DNA of 64,000 nucleotides from Paenibacillus chondroitinus NBRC 15376 (GTDB lineage Bacteria > Bacillota > Bacilli > Paenibacillales > NBRC-103111). Below, piece after piece: positions 1 through 8,315 of the stretch. Below the pieces are notes generated by a model. The model searched no databases and was not told the origin of the DNA. It worked only from the letters and a program-made list of their open reading frames with translations. Made by a program: the position numbers and the translations under genes. Each line of letters opens with the position of its first letter. Position 1 is the stretch's first letter. The stretch lies in assembly GCF_004000765.1 (NCBI RefSeq), contig NZ_BILW01000003.1, positions 1 to 64,000 of the forward strand, written 5' to 3'.

Positions 1-42
1 CTAGTGCCGGCTGCCTTCATCGCTTCATTCAACAATGTTTCA

Positions 43-696
43 TTAGAATCGATACGTCCAAAACCGCTCCGTTCCGAAGCGTGTCAGGATTTCTGGATCG
101 GATAATTTCTTGTTACCTACTAATTCGGCGGCTTGGAATTGAGACTTATGGGATTGAATTGAAGCCATCTTCTGTTTCAAGAAACTTGTAACATCATTAA
201 CAATATCGGGTTTGCCGATTTCTTGTTCATGATTTTTGGCGAATGCCATACAATGCACAATCGGCCTTCGGTCGGCAGGCATTCTGCCAATGGTTCGGAT
301 TACCGCCGCTCCACATGCTTCGTGATCGGGATGAACACTCAGTGTGGGGTGGAAAGTAAGAACTAACGAAGGATTAAGTTCTTTGATAAGTTCTTCGATG
401 CGTCCGTCCAACTTGGCTTTATCCTCGAACTCGATCATTTTATCGTGAAAACCGAGCAACCTAAGATCCCGAATGCCGATAGCGCGGCACGAAGCTTCAA
501 GTTCCTGTTTGCGAATGACAGGCAATGTGACCCGATTGGCGAATGGCGGTATGCCCATGTTGCGGCCCATTTCACCTAAAGTTAAACAAGCGTAAGTGAC
601 TTCTGATCCTTGGCTGAGATGCATGGCAAGCGTACCTGACGCACTGAATGCTTCATCATCCGGATGTGGAAGCACAACTAGAATGTGTCGTTCCAT
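43..696 (-). CDS. bshB2: PIG-L family deacetylase, BshB2-like (copy 1)
   Basis: A 217-residue PIG-L/LmbE-fold zinc deacetylase. The metal-binding motif HPDDE lies at residues 11-15 and a second motif, HPDHE, lies near residue 122; both are diagnostic of the family. Length and the N-R-x-x-x-P-x-x-R region match BshB2 (YojG of B. subtilis), which removes the acetyl group from GlcNAc-malate in bacillithiol synthesis, probably also acting as a bacillithiol-conjugate amidase. The ATG follows a GGAGG ribosome-binding site. It sits 23 bases downstream of a yojF gene, the same order as in B. subtilis. A second, diverged bshB2/yojF pair lies 2 kb away. The family is certain; the exact substrate is inferred. 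Confidence 0.88.
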   Translation of the reverse strand: MERHILVVLPHPDDEAFSASGTLAMHLSQGSEVTYACLTLGEMGRNMGIPPFANRVTLPVIRKQELEASCRAIGIRDLRLLGFHDKMIEFEDKAKLDGRIEELIKELNPSLVLTFHPTLSVHPDHEACGAAVIRTIGRMPADRRPIVHCMAFAKNHEQEIGKPDIVNDVTSFLKQKMASIQSHKSQFQAAELVGNKKLSDPEILTRFGTERFWTYRF

Positions 697-719
697 ATAT
701 GTTCGATTCCTCCTTTACC

Positions 720-1064
720 TTAGAACGGTTCCCGGCTCAATTGCAGCGCCACGACAAGTTTACCCGCCGTATCATGCCCCGCAAGGATAAGCCTTTCCGT
801 ATCCGTCTCTTCATAGTGAGTAAGCCCCTCGGAATAAACCCAACCTTGCTCCGTTTTCAAGCCGACGCGATAAGGTCCATTACCCGAAATCGAGCCCTGA
901 GAATAACGAATAACGGCATTCGAAATAAAAGTCGCGGCCGGATGCTTCGTAGAATCCAGATGCGCGGCATAAGCCCCCGTTGTCATCTCGAGATGAATAT
1001 ATAAATCCTGATCAATAAGGATATCGATAAACTGCTGGACTATTGCTTTGTCGATAAGCTGCAT
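720..1064 (-). CDS. yojF: YojF family protein (DUF1806), copy 1
   Basis: A 114-residue protein of the DUF1806/YojF family, recognised by its overall sequence (conserved central GPYR and the LxHYE segment) and by its place directly upstream of bshB2. The family has no established biochemical function; constant linkage to the bacillithiol deacetylase suggests a supporting role in that pathway. The ATG has a GGAGGG ribosome-binding site. It is the first gene of a two-gene unit with bshB2. Confidence 0.85.
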   Translation of the reverse strand: MQLIDKAIVQQFIDILIDQDLYIHLEMTTGAYAAHLDSTKHPAATFISNAVIRYSQGSISGNGPYRVGLKTEQGWVYSEGLTHYEETDTERLILAGHDTAGKLVVALQLSREPF

Positions 1065-1178
1065 GTACTTCCCTCCAATGGCCTTAGATAGATATCGTTC
1101 TTCGAAGAGTTTAACCGATATGACATTATTTTAGCATATCTTGCCTGCGAATCCATATAACACATGAGAATGAAAACA

Positions 1179-1206
1179 TAAAAAAAATGCCACATCCTAT
1201 GCGGCA
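1179..1206 (-). terminator. Rho-independent terminator of the 2390-1230 operon
   Basis: On the minus strand, an 8-bp stem (TGCCGCAT / ATGTGGCA, one G-T pair, 3-base loop) is followed directly by eight T residues. It lies just after the 114-residue gene and before the yojF promoter region. Confidence 0.8.
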
Positions 1207-1229
1207 TTCATTGATATTAAAAACCTGTC

Positions 1230-1574
1230 TTACAGTTTAATTAACACTTCCGTGCCGTCCTTAGCTTTGACATCGACCAGAACCGTCCCCTTGTAACGCT
1301 GCAACTCCTTGATGAGTTGCCGGATCGCTTGCTTTGTGCTTCGGCTTTGGAGAATCGACACTACCAGCTCGATCCCGAATCGACTGCTGTCCGAATCGAA
1401 ATCATGCTTCCTGTTCAAATGCCCATCCGACTCTCCGTCAAATTTGTTCAACCAATCCTTCAATATACGGTGAATGAAATTGGAAGTCAGAATACCGCTA
1501 CCCATGTGCAGTACGGTATAAGGGACAGGAATCGTAAAAGCATGCTCCTTACTCTTAACCTTCACAATCATCAT
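1230..1574 (-). CDS. Hypothetical protein, last gene of the DUF2089 operon
   Basis: I do not recognise this 114-residue protein. It has no signal peptide, and the only hydrophobic part is a short amphipathic N-terminal stretch. A basic central segment (Lys/Arg/His rich, residues 55-95) and a C-terminal strand pattern (GTVLVDVKAKDG) echo the tail of the upstream SHOCT-like protein. It follows that gene after 6 bases and precedes a clear terminator, so it is translated with it. The ribosome-binding site is weak, consistent with translational coupling. Function unknown. Confidence 0.65.
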   Translation of the reverse strand: MMIVKVKSKEHAFTIPVPYTVLHMGSGILTSNFIHRILKDWLNKFDGESDGHLNRKHDFDSDSSRFGIELVVSILQSRSTKQAIRQLIKELQRYKGTVLVDVKAKDGTEVLIKL

Positions 1575-1580
1575 GACTTG

Positions 1581-2012
1581 TCACTCAATCACCACGGTGA
1601 CTGTGTCCGATACACCGGAGCGGATGTCAATGATTTGCCCGTCAAGCTCGTTCTCTATGGCATCGATTAGAAGGTCAATATCGATATCCTTCACATATTT
1701 CGAAGCCTGCGGAATATTGGATGCGATGCTGTGTCCAGCTGCGAGTACAGCTTTCACAAGTTTAATCGGCAAATTAATGTTCACATTATCATTTTCATGA
1801 GAAGTAACCCGTATTTTCAATGTTTTATCTAAATAACCACCCGATCCCGAAGACGGTTTCTTCGAGAAGTTGGGTTTCCCCAGCATCTGTACGGCATGCG
1901 AAGCAGGAGCTGTTTGTTTCTCCTTTAGTGCGTCAATCAACTCAGAAGCCTTGACGGAATCAATTTTGCCCTCCTGCATCATGGACAATACTTTGCTGAT
2001 TTCTTCTTTCAT
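1581..2012 (-). CDS. SHOCT-like (YvlB/LiaX N-terminal type) protein
   Basis: A 143-residue protein. Residues 1-32 form a short amphipathic two-helix unit of the SHOCT-like type seen at the N-terminus of YvlB/LiaX-family proteins. A Pro/Ser/Gly-rich linker follows (about 33-58), then a C-terminal domain (60-143) containing LKIRVTSHENDNVNINLPIKL, a pattern shared with YvlB-like cell-envelope stress proteins. It lies 12 bases downstream of a DUF2089 protein, a common pairing in Firmicutes. A role in envelope-stress signalling is inferred from relatives only. Confidence 0.72.
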   Translation of the reverse strand: MKEEISKVLSMMQEGKIDSVKASELIDALKEKQTAPASHAVQMLGKPNFSKKPSSGSGGYLDKTLKIRVTSHENDNVNINLPIKLVKAVLAAGHSIASNIPQASKYVKDIDIDLLIDAIENELDGQIIDIRSGVSDTVTVVIE

Positions 2013-2024
2013 CGTGATACCTCC

Positions 2025-2390
2025 TTATTCATCCTTCAGCATTTTGACCGCTTCGTCTGCAGTAATTTCGCCGTTCTCCAGCATGGAAATGACCTTCTTC
2101 TCATCGACTTCTGGCTTCTTCCGCGTATCGTATCCGAGGGCCGAAATGATATCATTGAGCTTACCGCGCACCGTCGGGTAAGATATTCCGAGCTCTTTCT
2201 CCACTTCCTTGATGTTGCCCCTGTTCACTAGAAAGGTAATCACAAAATGGAGTTGTTCGGGCGAGAGTAGAGCCAGATTGGATAATTCAAATGTGTTCTC
2301 AATCGTTGTTCGGCAATGTCCGCATTCCAGCTTGACGGCGTGCAAATGATGGTCGCATACAGGACACTGTGTGATGATGGGATATTTCAT
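2025..2390 (-). CDS. DUF2089 family zinc-ribbon/HTH protein
   Basis: A 121-residue DUF2089 protein. The N-terminus has a zinc ribbon (CPVC at residues 9-12, then CGHC about 15 residues later). A middle helix-turn-helix (about residues 45-85) contains the typical GISYPTVRGKL recognition segment, and a short C-terminal SHOCT-like helix pair (ENGEITADEAVKML) matches the N-terminus of the next protein. It is most likely a DNA-binding regulator of its own operon. It is first in the operon and has a near-consensus sigma-A promoter 24 bases upstream. Confidence 0.82.
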   Translation of the reverse strand: MKYPIITQCPVCDHHLHAVKLECGHCRTTIENTFELSNLALLSPEQLHFVITFLVNRGNIKEVEKELGISYPTVRGKLNDIISALGYDTRKKPEVDEKKVISMLENGEITADEAVKMLKDE

Positions 2391-2413
2391 ACTCCGCCCC
2401 TTTCTTTTTCTAA

Positions 2414-2442
2414 ATTATAATCCACTGTTTTTAAAATGTAAA
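2414..2442 (-). promoter_or_regulatory. Sigma-A promoter of the DUF2089 operon
   Basis: On the minus strand, a -35 of TTTACA and a perfect -10 of TATAAT are separated by exactly 17 bases. The promoter lies immediately upstream of the DUF2089 gene in an extremely AT-rich stretch (2440-2520). Confidence 0.75.
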
Positions 2443-2522
2443 TCAATAATTATTAAATTATTTAATTAAAAAATTAATTTATTTAATCATATTATTAATT
2501 TATTAAAACTACAGAACTCGAT

Positions 2523-2567
2523 TAAAAAACAAATAATCCGGATATTGCACATAGCAATACCCGGATT
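2523..2567 (-). terminator. Rho-independent terminator after the decayed SDR gene
   Basis: On the minus strand a long stem (AATCCGGgTATTGC / GCAATAtCCGGATT) with a 5-base loop is followed by a T-rich tract. It ends the transcript coming from bshB2 copy 2 and the SDR remnant. Confidence 0.75.
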
Positions 2568-2605
2568 CAAAGATTATTTACATATAAGATTTCTAAGATG
2601 CTTCC

Positions 2606-2790
2606 TCAGAAACCAGCCGTCCAACCTGCGTCCGCAGCGATCACTGCGCCGTTAACAAAACTTGATTCGTCGGATGCCAGGAATAGAGCTACTTTGCGCA
2701 ATCTCTTCCGGTTGGCCAGCACGCGGAATCATACCTTGGGTAACCTTTGTTCGAGAGGCTCCGAACTCGTTGACACTGCCAATACTTAAT
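2606..2790 (-). pseudogene. C-terminal remnant of a short-chain dehydrogenase
   Basis: Read on the minus strand, the region encodes a typical SDR C-terminus: GMIPRAGQPEEIAQ in one frame, then after a +1 shift VALFLASDESSFVNG and an ADAGWTAGF-stop ending. Upstream of this the frame reads LSIGSVNEFG, which resembles the SDR strand before the catalytic Ser, joined directly to the tail; about 60-70 residues including the catalytic YxxxK are missing. So there is both an internal deletion and a frameshift. It lies directly behind bshB2 copy 2 and ends at a good terminator. Confidence 0.8.
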
Positions 2791-2793
2791 GTT

Positions 2794-3519
2794 TTATCCA
2801 AGTGTAGAAATAAATAAATCATCATGATTTAATGTCGAAGACGCCCTGTCCGCTTTCAAAAAGTATTCGTATTTACCGAATCTGGCTTTTGCTTCTTGAT
2901 CGGGCAGCCATACCCATTCGTCTATTTCAGTTTGGCACCGGTGGTCACGAAACGCGGCAAGCTTGGCGTCCAAGTGAGCGTGCACATCGATTTTGACGAC
3001 ATCTTTGCGGGAATACCCGTATCGCTCAGGACGCTCCATCGCATCGCCAAACGTAATAAAATACAGGGCTCCTCGTCGATCTAATTTTTGAAAAGCGGCT
3101 GTCGTCGCCTTCCCTATAGCACAATGATCGGGATGACCACCCAGTTTTTCGTGAAAAGTAAGCACGACATCAGGGTCAATTTCTTGGATAATAGCCGTAA
3201 TGCGTGCTGTCAAGCTATTCTCATCGACAAACTCAACGGTTTTATCACGGATATCCAAAAATTGCAATTGTCGGATTCCCAAGCTATCGCAGGCATTCCT
3301 TAGCTCCATTTCACGAGCATCTGCCATCGTTTCACGATTAAGGTAAGGCGGATTGCCCATACGTCGTCCCATTTCTCCACGCGTTGCGCTCACTAGAGTA
3401 ATGTCGACCTGCTCACTGGCATATTTGGCGAGCGTACCTCCACAAATAAACGACTCATCGTCGGGATGCGCAAACACCGCTAACAGTTTTTTCGATGGTG
3501 TATGTTGTGTAATGTTCAT
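2794..3519 (-). CDS. PIG-L family deacetylase, BshB2-like (copy 2)
   Basis: A 241-residue paralogue of the deacetylase at 43-696. HPDDE lies near residue 17 and GGHPDH near residue 128, with the same N-R-E/V-T region. It is about 24 residues longer at the C-terminus, where the last 20 residues have no counterpart in copy 1. It overlaps the end of the second yojF by 4 bases (ATGA), so the pair is translationally coupled. It is probably active on GlcNAc-malate or bacillithiol S-conjugates; how the two copies divide the work cannot be told from sequence. Confidence 0.85.
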   Translation of the reverse strand: MNITQHTPSKKLLAVFAHPDDESFICGGTLAKYASEQVDITLVSATRGEMGRRMGNPPYLNRETMADAREMELRNACDSLGIRQLQFLDIRDKTVEFVDENSLTARITAIIQEIDPDVVLTFHEKLGGHPDHCAIGKATTAAFQKLDRRGALYFITFGDAMERPERYGYSRKDVVKIDVHAHLDAKLAAFRDHRCQTEIDEWVWLPDQEAKARFGKYEYFLKADRASSTLNHDDLFISTLG

Positions 3520-3827
3520 TCTGGAAACGGCTCCTTTCCTACATGCAGCGCAACATTCATCCGGCCCCTGTCATCATAACCAGCCAATAAAAGCCGGCCA
3601 TTTGTATCAATTTCATAATGCGTGAGCGCTTCCATTCGGAGCCAGCCATGCCCGTCAAATCGGAGAGCAGCACGAAATGGACCTTCCCCCGCTATGAACG
3701 CTTGGGTAACCTTGACCTTGAAATTACGTACGAATACAAAGGACGTTGCTTCACTGTGAATATAAACATCATGACCAATGAAGGCTTGAAGCTCATCTTC
3801 TACTTTTGATCGGTTTATTGTGATCAT
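3516..3827 (-). CDS. YojF family protein (DUF1806), copy 2
   Basis: A 103-residue paralogue of the protein at 720-1064, sharing GPFR, the LTHYE segment and the LLAGYD/LILAGHD core. Function of the family is unknown. It is shorter at both ends than copy 1 and has a weak ribosome-binding site. It overlaps the following bshB2-like gene by 4 bases. Confidence 0.8.
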   Translation of the reverse strand: MITINRSKVEDELQAFIGHDVYIHSEATSFVFVRNFKVKVTQAFIAGEGPFRAALRFDGHGWLRMEALTHYEIDTNGRLLLAGYDDRGRMNVALHVGKEPFPE

Positions 3828-3925
3828 TGCTTAGACTCTCTTTTCTCTGAAATTTATAATCTATTCCGTTTCATCGTATCACAGCTCATTACTTAAATAA
3901 AATGCCGGAACGCCAGTTTTGTATC

Positions 3926-5095
3926 TCAGGCAGACACTTCCATTTCCAGTTTCTCCCCATCATTGGGCCGATAATAATACCAAAATAAAGCCACTGCTGC
4001 GACACAAATGATAGAACTGACCATAAATCCTGAGCGGATACCGAACCAACCGGCATACAGTCCGCCTAATAGCGAGCCTAATGTACGGCTGATGGCGTTC
4101 ATCGTCAATGAATTCATCATTTGTCCGCTTGCTTTCAGCTCTTTGGGCACATGTGTACTCACATACTCAGCCAGACATAAGTAAAAGAGCATGAACGTCC
4201 CGCCATGCAGCACCCACGTCGCCAAATAGACGGCCGGGCTAAGTGAACCGCTGAACAGCAACCATCGTACGGCGAGAATAATTCCGGAGCAGAGCAATAT
4301 TTTAAAAATCCCGAACCTCCGATAAAGCGGTTGAAAAAACAGCATGAAGGGAAACTGGCTGATCGAACCGATACTGACCCCAATGCCAATCAGCGCTGTG
4401 CTCATACCTTGTTCTTTACTATAGACGGCTTGAAATGTCGTAAAAAAGCCCAACGTACAATTTACCACAAGTGTGTATAAGTAAATCAAAACAAGCTTTC
4501 TGCTGGTAAACAGCTGTTTCAGTTGGACCTTCGCCTTGTGCTGATGGCCTTCCACCTTAGGGATGCCCCAAGCCAGCAGGAAGGCGACGAATACGAGCCC
4601 GGAGAACAACGGGAACATATAGTGCAGATTACGGTCCAGCAGCCAGCCGGCAATAACCGCCATCAAAGCATAACCGACGGATCCCGCTGTGCGAATACGC
4701 GAAAAGTTAAATCCCGACTTGCGGGAAATCTCCAGCGTTATCGTGTCACCCAGCGGATTAATCACGCATTGGACGGCCCCGAACACAACTGTGCACGCAA
4801 ATAACACCCAGAATTGGCTGCCTGCCGCCGGTAACGTCCAGACGAGAATTGAGGTGAGCAGCAGCGCTATAAGCAGCAAACGGTTTTTCGATGCCGCTCT
4901 GTCGGCGGCCAATCCCCATCGCGGTTGCGCGATCATTGCGGTAATCGCTCCCGCTGTCGAGAGCAAACCAATCTGAAAATGATCAAGATTGATGTCGTTG
5001 TAATAGATAGGAATATAATTGCTGAAAGCGCCTAGCGCCATAAAGACAAGTGAGTAATACATAGACATGTATACATAGGTTGTTTTTCTTGCCAT
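3926..5095 (-). CDS. MFS transporter (MFS_1-like, 12 TM)
   Basis: A 389-residue integral membrane protein with about 12 hydrophobic segments. The N-terminal half carries the MFS loop 2-3 signature (PRWGLAADRAASKNR). The overall pattern (YYSLVFMALGAFSNYIP start, QFWVLFACTVVFGAVQ) fits the MFS_1-like/PPP group that also holds nucleoside and phenylpropionate symporters. The substrate is not predictable. It follows the 112-residue unknown gene by 41 bases on the same strand and is probably cotranscribed with it. Confidence 0.83.
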   Translation of the reverse strand: MARKTTYVYMSMYYSLVFMALGAFSNYIPIYYNDINLDHFQIGLLSTAGAITAMIAQPRWGLAADRAASKNRLLLIALLLTSILVWTLPAAGSQFWVLFACTVVFGAVQCVINPLGDTITLEISRKSGFNFSRIRTAGSVGYALMAVIAGWLLDRNLHYMFPLFSGLVFVAFLLAWGIPKVEGHQHKAKVQLKQLFTSRKLVLIYLYTLVVNCTLGFFTTFQAVYSKEQGMSTALIGIGVSIGSISQFPFMLFFQPLYRRFGIFKILLCSGIILAVRWLLFSGSLSPAVYLATWVLHGGTFMLFYLCLAEYVSTHVPKELKASGQMMNSLTMNAISRTLGSLLGGLYAGWFGIRSGFMVSSIICVAAVALFWYYYRPNDGEKLEMEVSA

Positions 5096-5136
5096 CTGAT
5101 TTTCGCCTTCTTCATATGTTGTAGTCGAAATTGCGG

Positions 5137-5475
5137 TTACACGGTAGTTACCGTGCTTTTATAGTAACATCTTACAGATTCAAACGCGTGCCAGGCAGCT
5201 GCTTCATAAATCATTTTATTTGGCAATTCTTGTTCCTGGAGTACTAGATTCATATGATTTTCCAGTGTGTCTCTAATGCCACAAATCGTTTTATGAATCG
5301 AATCTATGTAAGGCAAATAATCTTTTAACAACTCTTGCGCTTTTTCATTACCCTCATGAATGACTAACATCGCCTCGTATTCTGTCACTTGATAGCATTC
5401 CTTCAAGATATCTTTGATTCCATCCAATAACTCGCTGTATTCGTCCTCCTTTAGAGTCGAGAAAGGGAAAGTCAT
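5137..5475 (-). CDS. Hypothetical protein
   Basis: A 112-residue, acidic, almost entirely alpha-helical protein that I do not recognise. It has no signal peptide or membrane segment; two Cys residues lie far apart. The ATG is preceded by a near-perfect GGAGGTGA ribosome-binding site, which supports expression. It is the first gene ahead of an MFS transporter and is divergent from an AraC regulator (196 bases apart), so the AraC protein may control both. Confidence 0.6.
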   Translation of the reverse strand: MTFPFSTLKEDEYSELLDGIKDILKECYQVTEYEAMLVIHEGNEKAQELLKDYLPYIDSIHKTICGIRDTLENHMNLVLQEQELPNKMIYEAAAWHAFESVRCYYKSTVTTV

Positions 5476-5670
5476 TCTATGTCACCTCCGTAGGTTTTTG
5501 AGTCATAATCTTTGCAAGCCTCATTGCCACCAATAATGGCAACAACGTATAATTAGATGGTATCGACATTCCTATCATAGCTTATTTTTTGGCTAAAATA
5601 GTTATCTTCTTCCGTCACAAAATAGCACTCAAATGATAATTTTGAAAAGCGGGTTGGATGGTGATCATCA

Positions 5671-6555
5671 TTGAAAAATACAAAACATGTGGATGAACGT
5701 GCACAAGTATTTCATGTACTTAACAACCGGGGAGTAAGACTTAAATATAGGGCCGTGTCCTATGAATATCCCCCTATTACTTACCATTATCATAAAGGGA
5801 TTGAGGTCTTGTTTGTCCATCAAGGAAAGGGAACCTTGACTCTTAACCGCAAAATTTACAATTTAGAGGCCGGCTGTGTCGTAATATTACAACCCTTCCA
5901 ATTGCATCGCATTCAATTTGATGCCACTCCTCAAAATCCATATGTACGAACCGTTCTAACCTTTGAACCCTCAATCGTTGCCCCTCATCTCAAAAACTTT
6001 ACTGTACTGTCTCGTTTTTTTGATCAGGTATGGAAAGAACAAATGACCAATCAGGTATTTCGTGAGGATCGGGATTCGACTTATATGATAGGCGTTCTGG
6101 AAAGATTCAACGACCTGGTTACGGGGTGGAACGAAAAAGATGAAGACCACGAGACAGCGTCGATGTTGATTCTCAACATTTTAGACTATCTCAGCTCCTT
6201 GCACATTGGAGGATTTGGGGGCGTCGCACGTCCGGAAAGACATGCTGAAAAAATCATGAATTGGGTCGAAGAGCATTTTACAGAACCTTTTGACTTGATT
6301 GAATTAGCAAAGGAACTCCATCTCTCCAAGAATCATGTATCGCGGTTATTTCGGACCGAAACAGGGGGAAGTATCACTGAATACGTCATTGCACGTAGAG
6401 TAAGACAGGCTTGCTGGTTGTTGAAAACGGAATCAAAATCTATTGAACAAATTGGTTCATTGGTTGGCATACCTAATTTCCCTTACTTTTGTCGGATTTT
6501 CAAAAAGATCACAGGGTTTACGCCCATACAGTATCGTAAAAGCCAGTTAAATTAA
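5671..6555 (+). CDS. AraC family regulator with cupin sensor
   Basis: A 294-residue regulator. Residues 30-110 form a cupin-type ligand domain (YHYHKGIEVLFVHQGKG, then the GCVVILQPFQLHR segment). Residues 190-292 hold two helix-turn-helix motifs with the AraC signature (HLSKNHVSRLFR, then IPNFPYFCRIFKKITGFTPIQYR). The start is TTG. Divergent orientation to the unknown/MFS pair suggests it regulates them, perhaps in response to a sugar or small metabolite. Confidence 0.87.
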   Translation: MKNTKHVDERAQVFHVLNNRGVRLKYRAVSYEYPPITYHYHKGIEVLFVHQGKGTLTLNRKIYNLEAGCVVILQPFQLHRIQFDATPQNPYVRTVLTFEPSIVAPHLKNFTVLSRFFDQVWKEQMTNQVFREDRDSTYMIGVLERFNDLVTGWNEKDEDHETASMLILNILDYLSSLHIGGFGGVARPERHAEKIMNWVEEHFTEPFDLIELAKELHLSKNHVSRLFRTETGGSITEYVIARRVRQACWLLKTESKSIEQIGSLVGIPNFPYFCRIFKKITGFTPIQYRKSQLN

Positions 6556-6561
6556 AAACAA

Positions 6562-6606
6562 CAGGGAGCAGCTGCCATTGCGGCAATCTACTCCCTGCTT
6601 TCATTT
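6562..6606. terminator. Terminator between convergent AraC and sigma genes
   Basis: A stem of CAGGGAG / CTCCCTG encloses a secondary hairpin (GCTGCCattGCGGC) and is followed by a T-rich tail on the plus strand. Confidence 0.6.
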
Positions 6607-6623
6607 CCACCGTATAAACTCAA

Positions 6624-7856
6624 TTAACATTCATTGGATTGCTTCTCCAGAAAAGCTCGAATGGATGGATCCATGCAAAGCCCGATAGCACGGCCGTAAA
6701 AGGCACGGGCTTCCTCGTATCTCTTCATCCTTTTGAACAAATGAGCGCGCAGCGCCCAATAAGGCTGATAACTTTTAACCGCTTCTGCCGGTATAATATC
6801 CAACAGCGATTTTCCCGCCTCTGCGCCGAACGCTTCAGCAACCGCTGCTGCGCGACCTACGGTTGCGCCAATCGTTGGAGCAATGCTAACCAGCCCCTCG
6901 TACAGCAGCGCAATCTCTCCCCATTCCGTGCGGTTCGTCCAAGCTCGCTGAGCATGCACGGATTGAATGGCCGCCTCAAGCTGGAATCGTCCGATACGTT
7001 TCCCATTGGCGGCAGTGCGGAGGCAATGTTCAGCCTCCTCGATCATTCCGAACGACCAGCGTGAATGATCTTGATCGGATATTGGCACATAGCCGCCTGC
7101 CTCATCGCGGCGCGCATTACGGCGCGCCTCGCAGTGCAGCATGAGAGCCAGCAATCCCAGTGCTTCGGGTTCCCCTGGCATGAATCGGACAATCAGCCTT
7201 CCCAGAAATATCGCTTCTTCGGTAAGCCCCTTCCTGCGAGAATCAACGCCGGCAATATCCTCCCACCCACTGCCATAGGCTCCATAAACAGCCTCAAGCA
7301 CGGCTCCAAGGCGCTCCGGCCATTCATCCTCACCGGGCAAATCGAATCTGATCTCATCGCTCTTTATTTTTGCTTTGGCACGAGTGAGCCGCTGACCCAT
7401 CGTTGCCGGTTTAACGATGAAAGCCGAAGCAATACGGGCCGCATCAAGGCCAAGCACAGACTGGAGCATAAGCGGCGTGCGCACAGCAGGATCGATTTCG
7501 GGATGCGCGCAAATAAACAGCATCTTCAGCCGTTCGTCAGGGAAAGGCATCTCGTTTTCGACTCGATGCCTAGCATCTTCTGCTAGAGATATCAAAGCAT
7601 GCTCAGCGCCGGCTTGCACGCGGGCATGTCGGCTGCCATCGATCAACCGACGTCTCGCAGCCGTAAGCAGCCATGCTTCAGGCTTGTCCGGCACTCCGCT
7701 CGCCGGCCATTTCACCAACGCGGACAGAAACGCGTCCGCAAGCGCATCCTCCGCTGCCGCCAGGTCACGAGAGCGAACGGCAAGGAATGCAACCAGACGG
7801 CCGTAGGATTCCCTGGCCGTCTGTTCAATTATTTGATGAGCTTGCCTATCGCTCAT
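6624..7856 (-). CDS. ECF sigma factor, ECF42-like with C-terminal TPR-like extension
   Basis: A 410-residue extracytoplasmic-function sigma factor. Region 2 is at about residues 12-85 (DALADAFLSALVKWP, then PEAWLLTAARRRLID). Region 4 is near 115-165 (TPLMLQSVLGLDAARIAS). A long C-terminal extension (about 180-400) of helical repeats includes PYWALRAHLFKRM. This architecture, more than twice the length of a plain ECF factor, is that of group ECF42. It overlaps the upstream DGPF gene by 4 bases, the linkage known for ECF42. No anti-sigma gene is present, as expected; the C-terminal extension is thought to control activity. Confidence 0.88.
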   Translation of the reverse strand: MSDRQAHQIIEQTARESYGRLVAFLAVRSRDLAAAEDALADAFLSALVKWPASGVPDKPEAWLLTAARRRLIDGSRHARVQAGAEHALISLAEDARHRVENEMPFPDERLKMLFICAHPEIDPAVRTPLMLQSVLGLDAARIASAFIVKPATMGQRLTRAKAKIKSDEIRFDLPGEDEWPERLGAVLEAVYGAYGSGWEDIAGVDSRRKGLTEEAIFLGRLIVRFMPGEPEALGLLALMLHCEARRNARRDEAGGYVPISDQDHSRWSFGMIEEAEHCLRTAANGKRIGRFQLEAAIQSVHAQRAWTNRTEWGEIALLYEGLVSIAPTIGATVGRAAAVAEAFGAEAGKSLLDIIPAEAVKSYQPYWALRAHLFKRMKRYEEARAFYGRAIGLCMDPSIRAFLEKQSNEC

Positions 7857-8203
7857 TTTGTAATCGGATTGAGGTTGGGACGAACCTCAACTGAGCTGCC
7901 GGGACAACGCGCCGCCCATTCCAATGCGTGGTCCATATCCGGCACGTCTATGATGATCAGACCGCCGATTTGCTCCTTCGTTTCCGTGATCGGGCCATCC
8001 TGAACAAGCAATTCGCCGCCGTTACGGCTTAGCATGGTCCCCGTCTCCGGAGACTGGAGGCCTGCGCTGCTTACAACAATACCGGATTCACGCAAAGCTG
8101 TGACATAATGAGCCCAGCTTGCCGTATATGCCTCCTTGTGTATTGGGTCGGTACGTTTGGCGAAATCCTCTGTTGTTTCATACATGATCAATGTGTAATT
8201 CAT
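7853..8203 (-). CDS. YciI/DGPF domain protein, ECF42 partner
   Basis: A 116-residue YCII-related protein. It has the family hallmarks: an N-terminal strand YTLIMYE, the DGPITETKEQIGG motif (variant of DGPF) and a C-terminal ARCPGSSVEVRP strand. DGPF proteins are the usual neighbours and targets of ECF42 sigma factors; their biochemical role is unknown. I chose the ATG at 8203 because GAGAGGAGC lies 8 bases upstream; a TTG six codons earlier overlaps that ribosome-binding site. Its stop overlaps the sigma start (ATGA). Confidence 0.87.
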   Translation of the reverse strand: MNYTLIMYETTEDFAKRTDPIHKEAYTASWAHYVTALRESGIVVSSAGLQSPETGTMLSRNGGELLVQDGPITETKEQIGGLIIIDVPDMDHALEWAARCPGSSVEVRPNLNPITK

Positions 8204-8315
8204 AGTTATTGCTCCTCTCAACGTTCATATTGGAATAACTTCTTGCCGTCTTCACAATAATGACGAACCAGATCACACAATTTCTACATCAAATGAAAAA
8301 AATTATTATTTCGAG

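Noticed and set aside
1-42. Start of a further minus-strand gene at the left edge
   Set aside because: Forty-two bases are too few to judge; no stop or family motif can be placed.
2598-2789. Plus-strand frame of 64 codons
   Set aside because: It is the antisense of the SDR remnant, whose minus-strand translation matches the family.
6624-8003. Several long plus-strand frames opposite the sigma factor
   Set aside because: They are shadows of a GC-rich coding strand; the minus strand has clear ECF42 and DGPF motifs.
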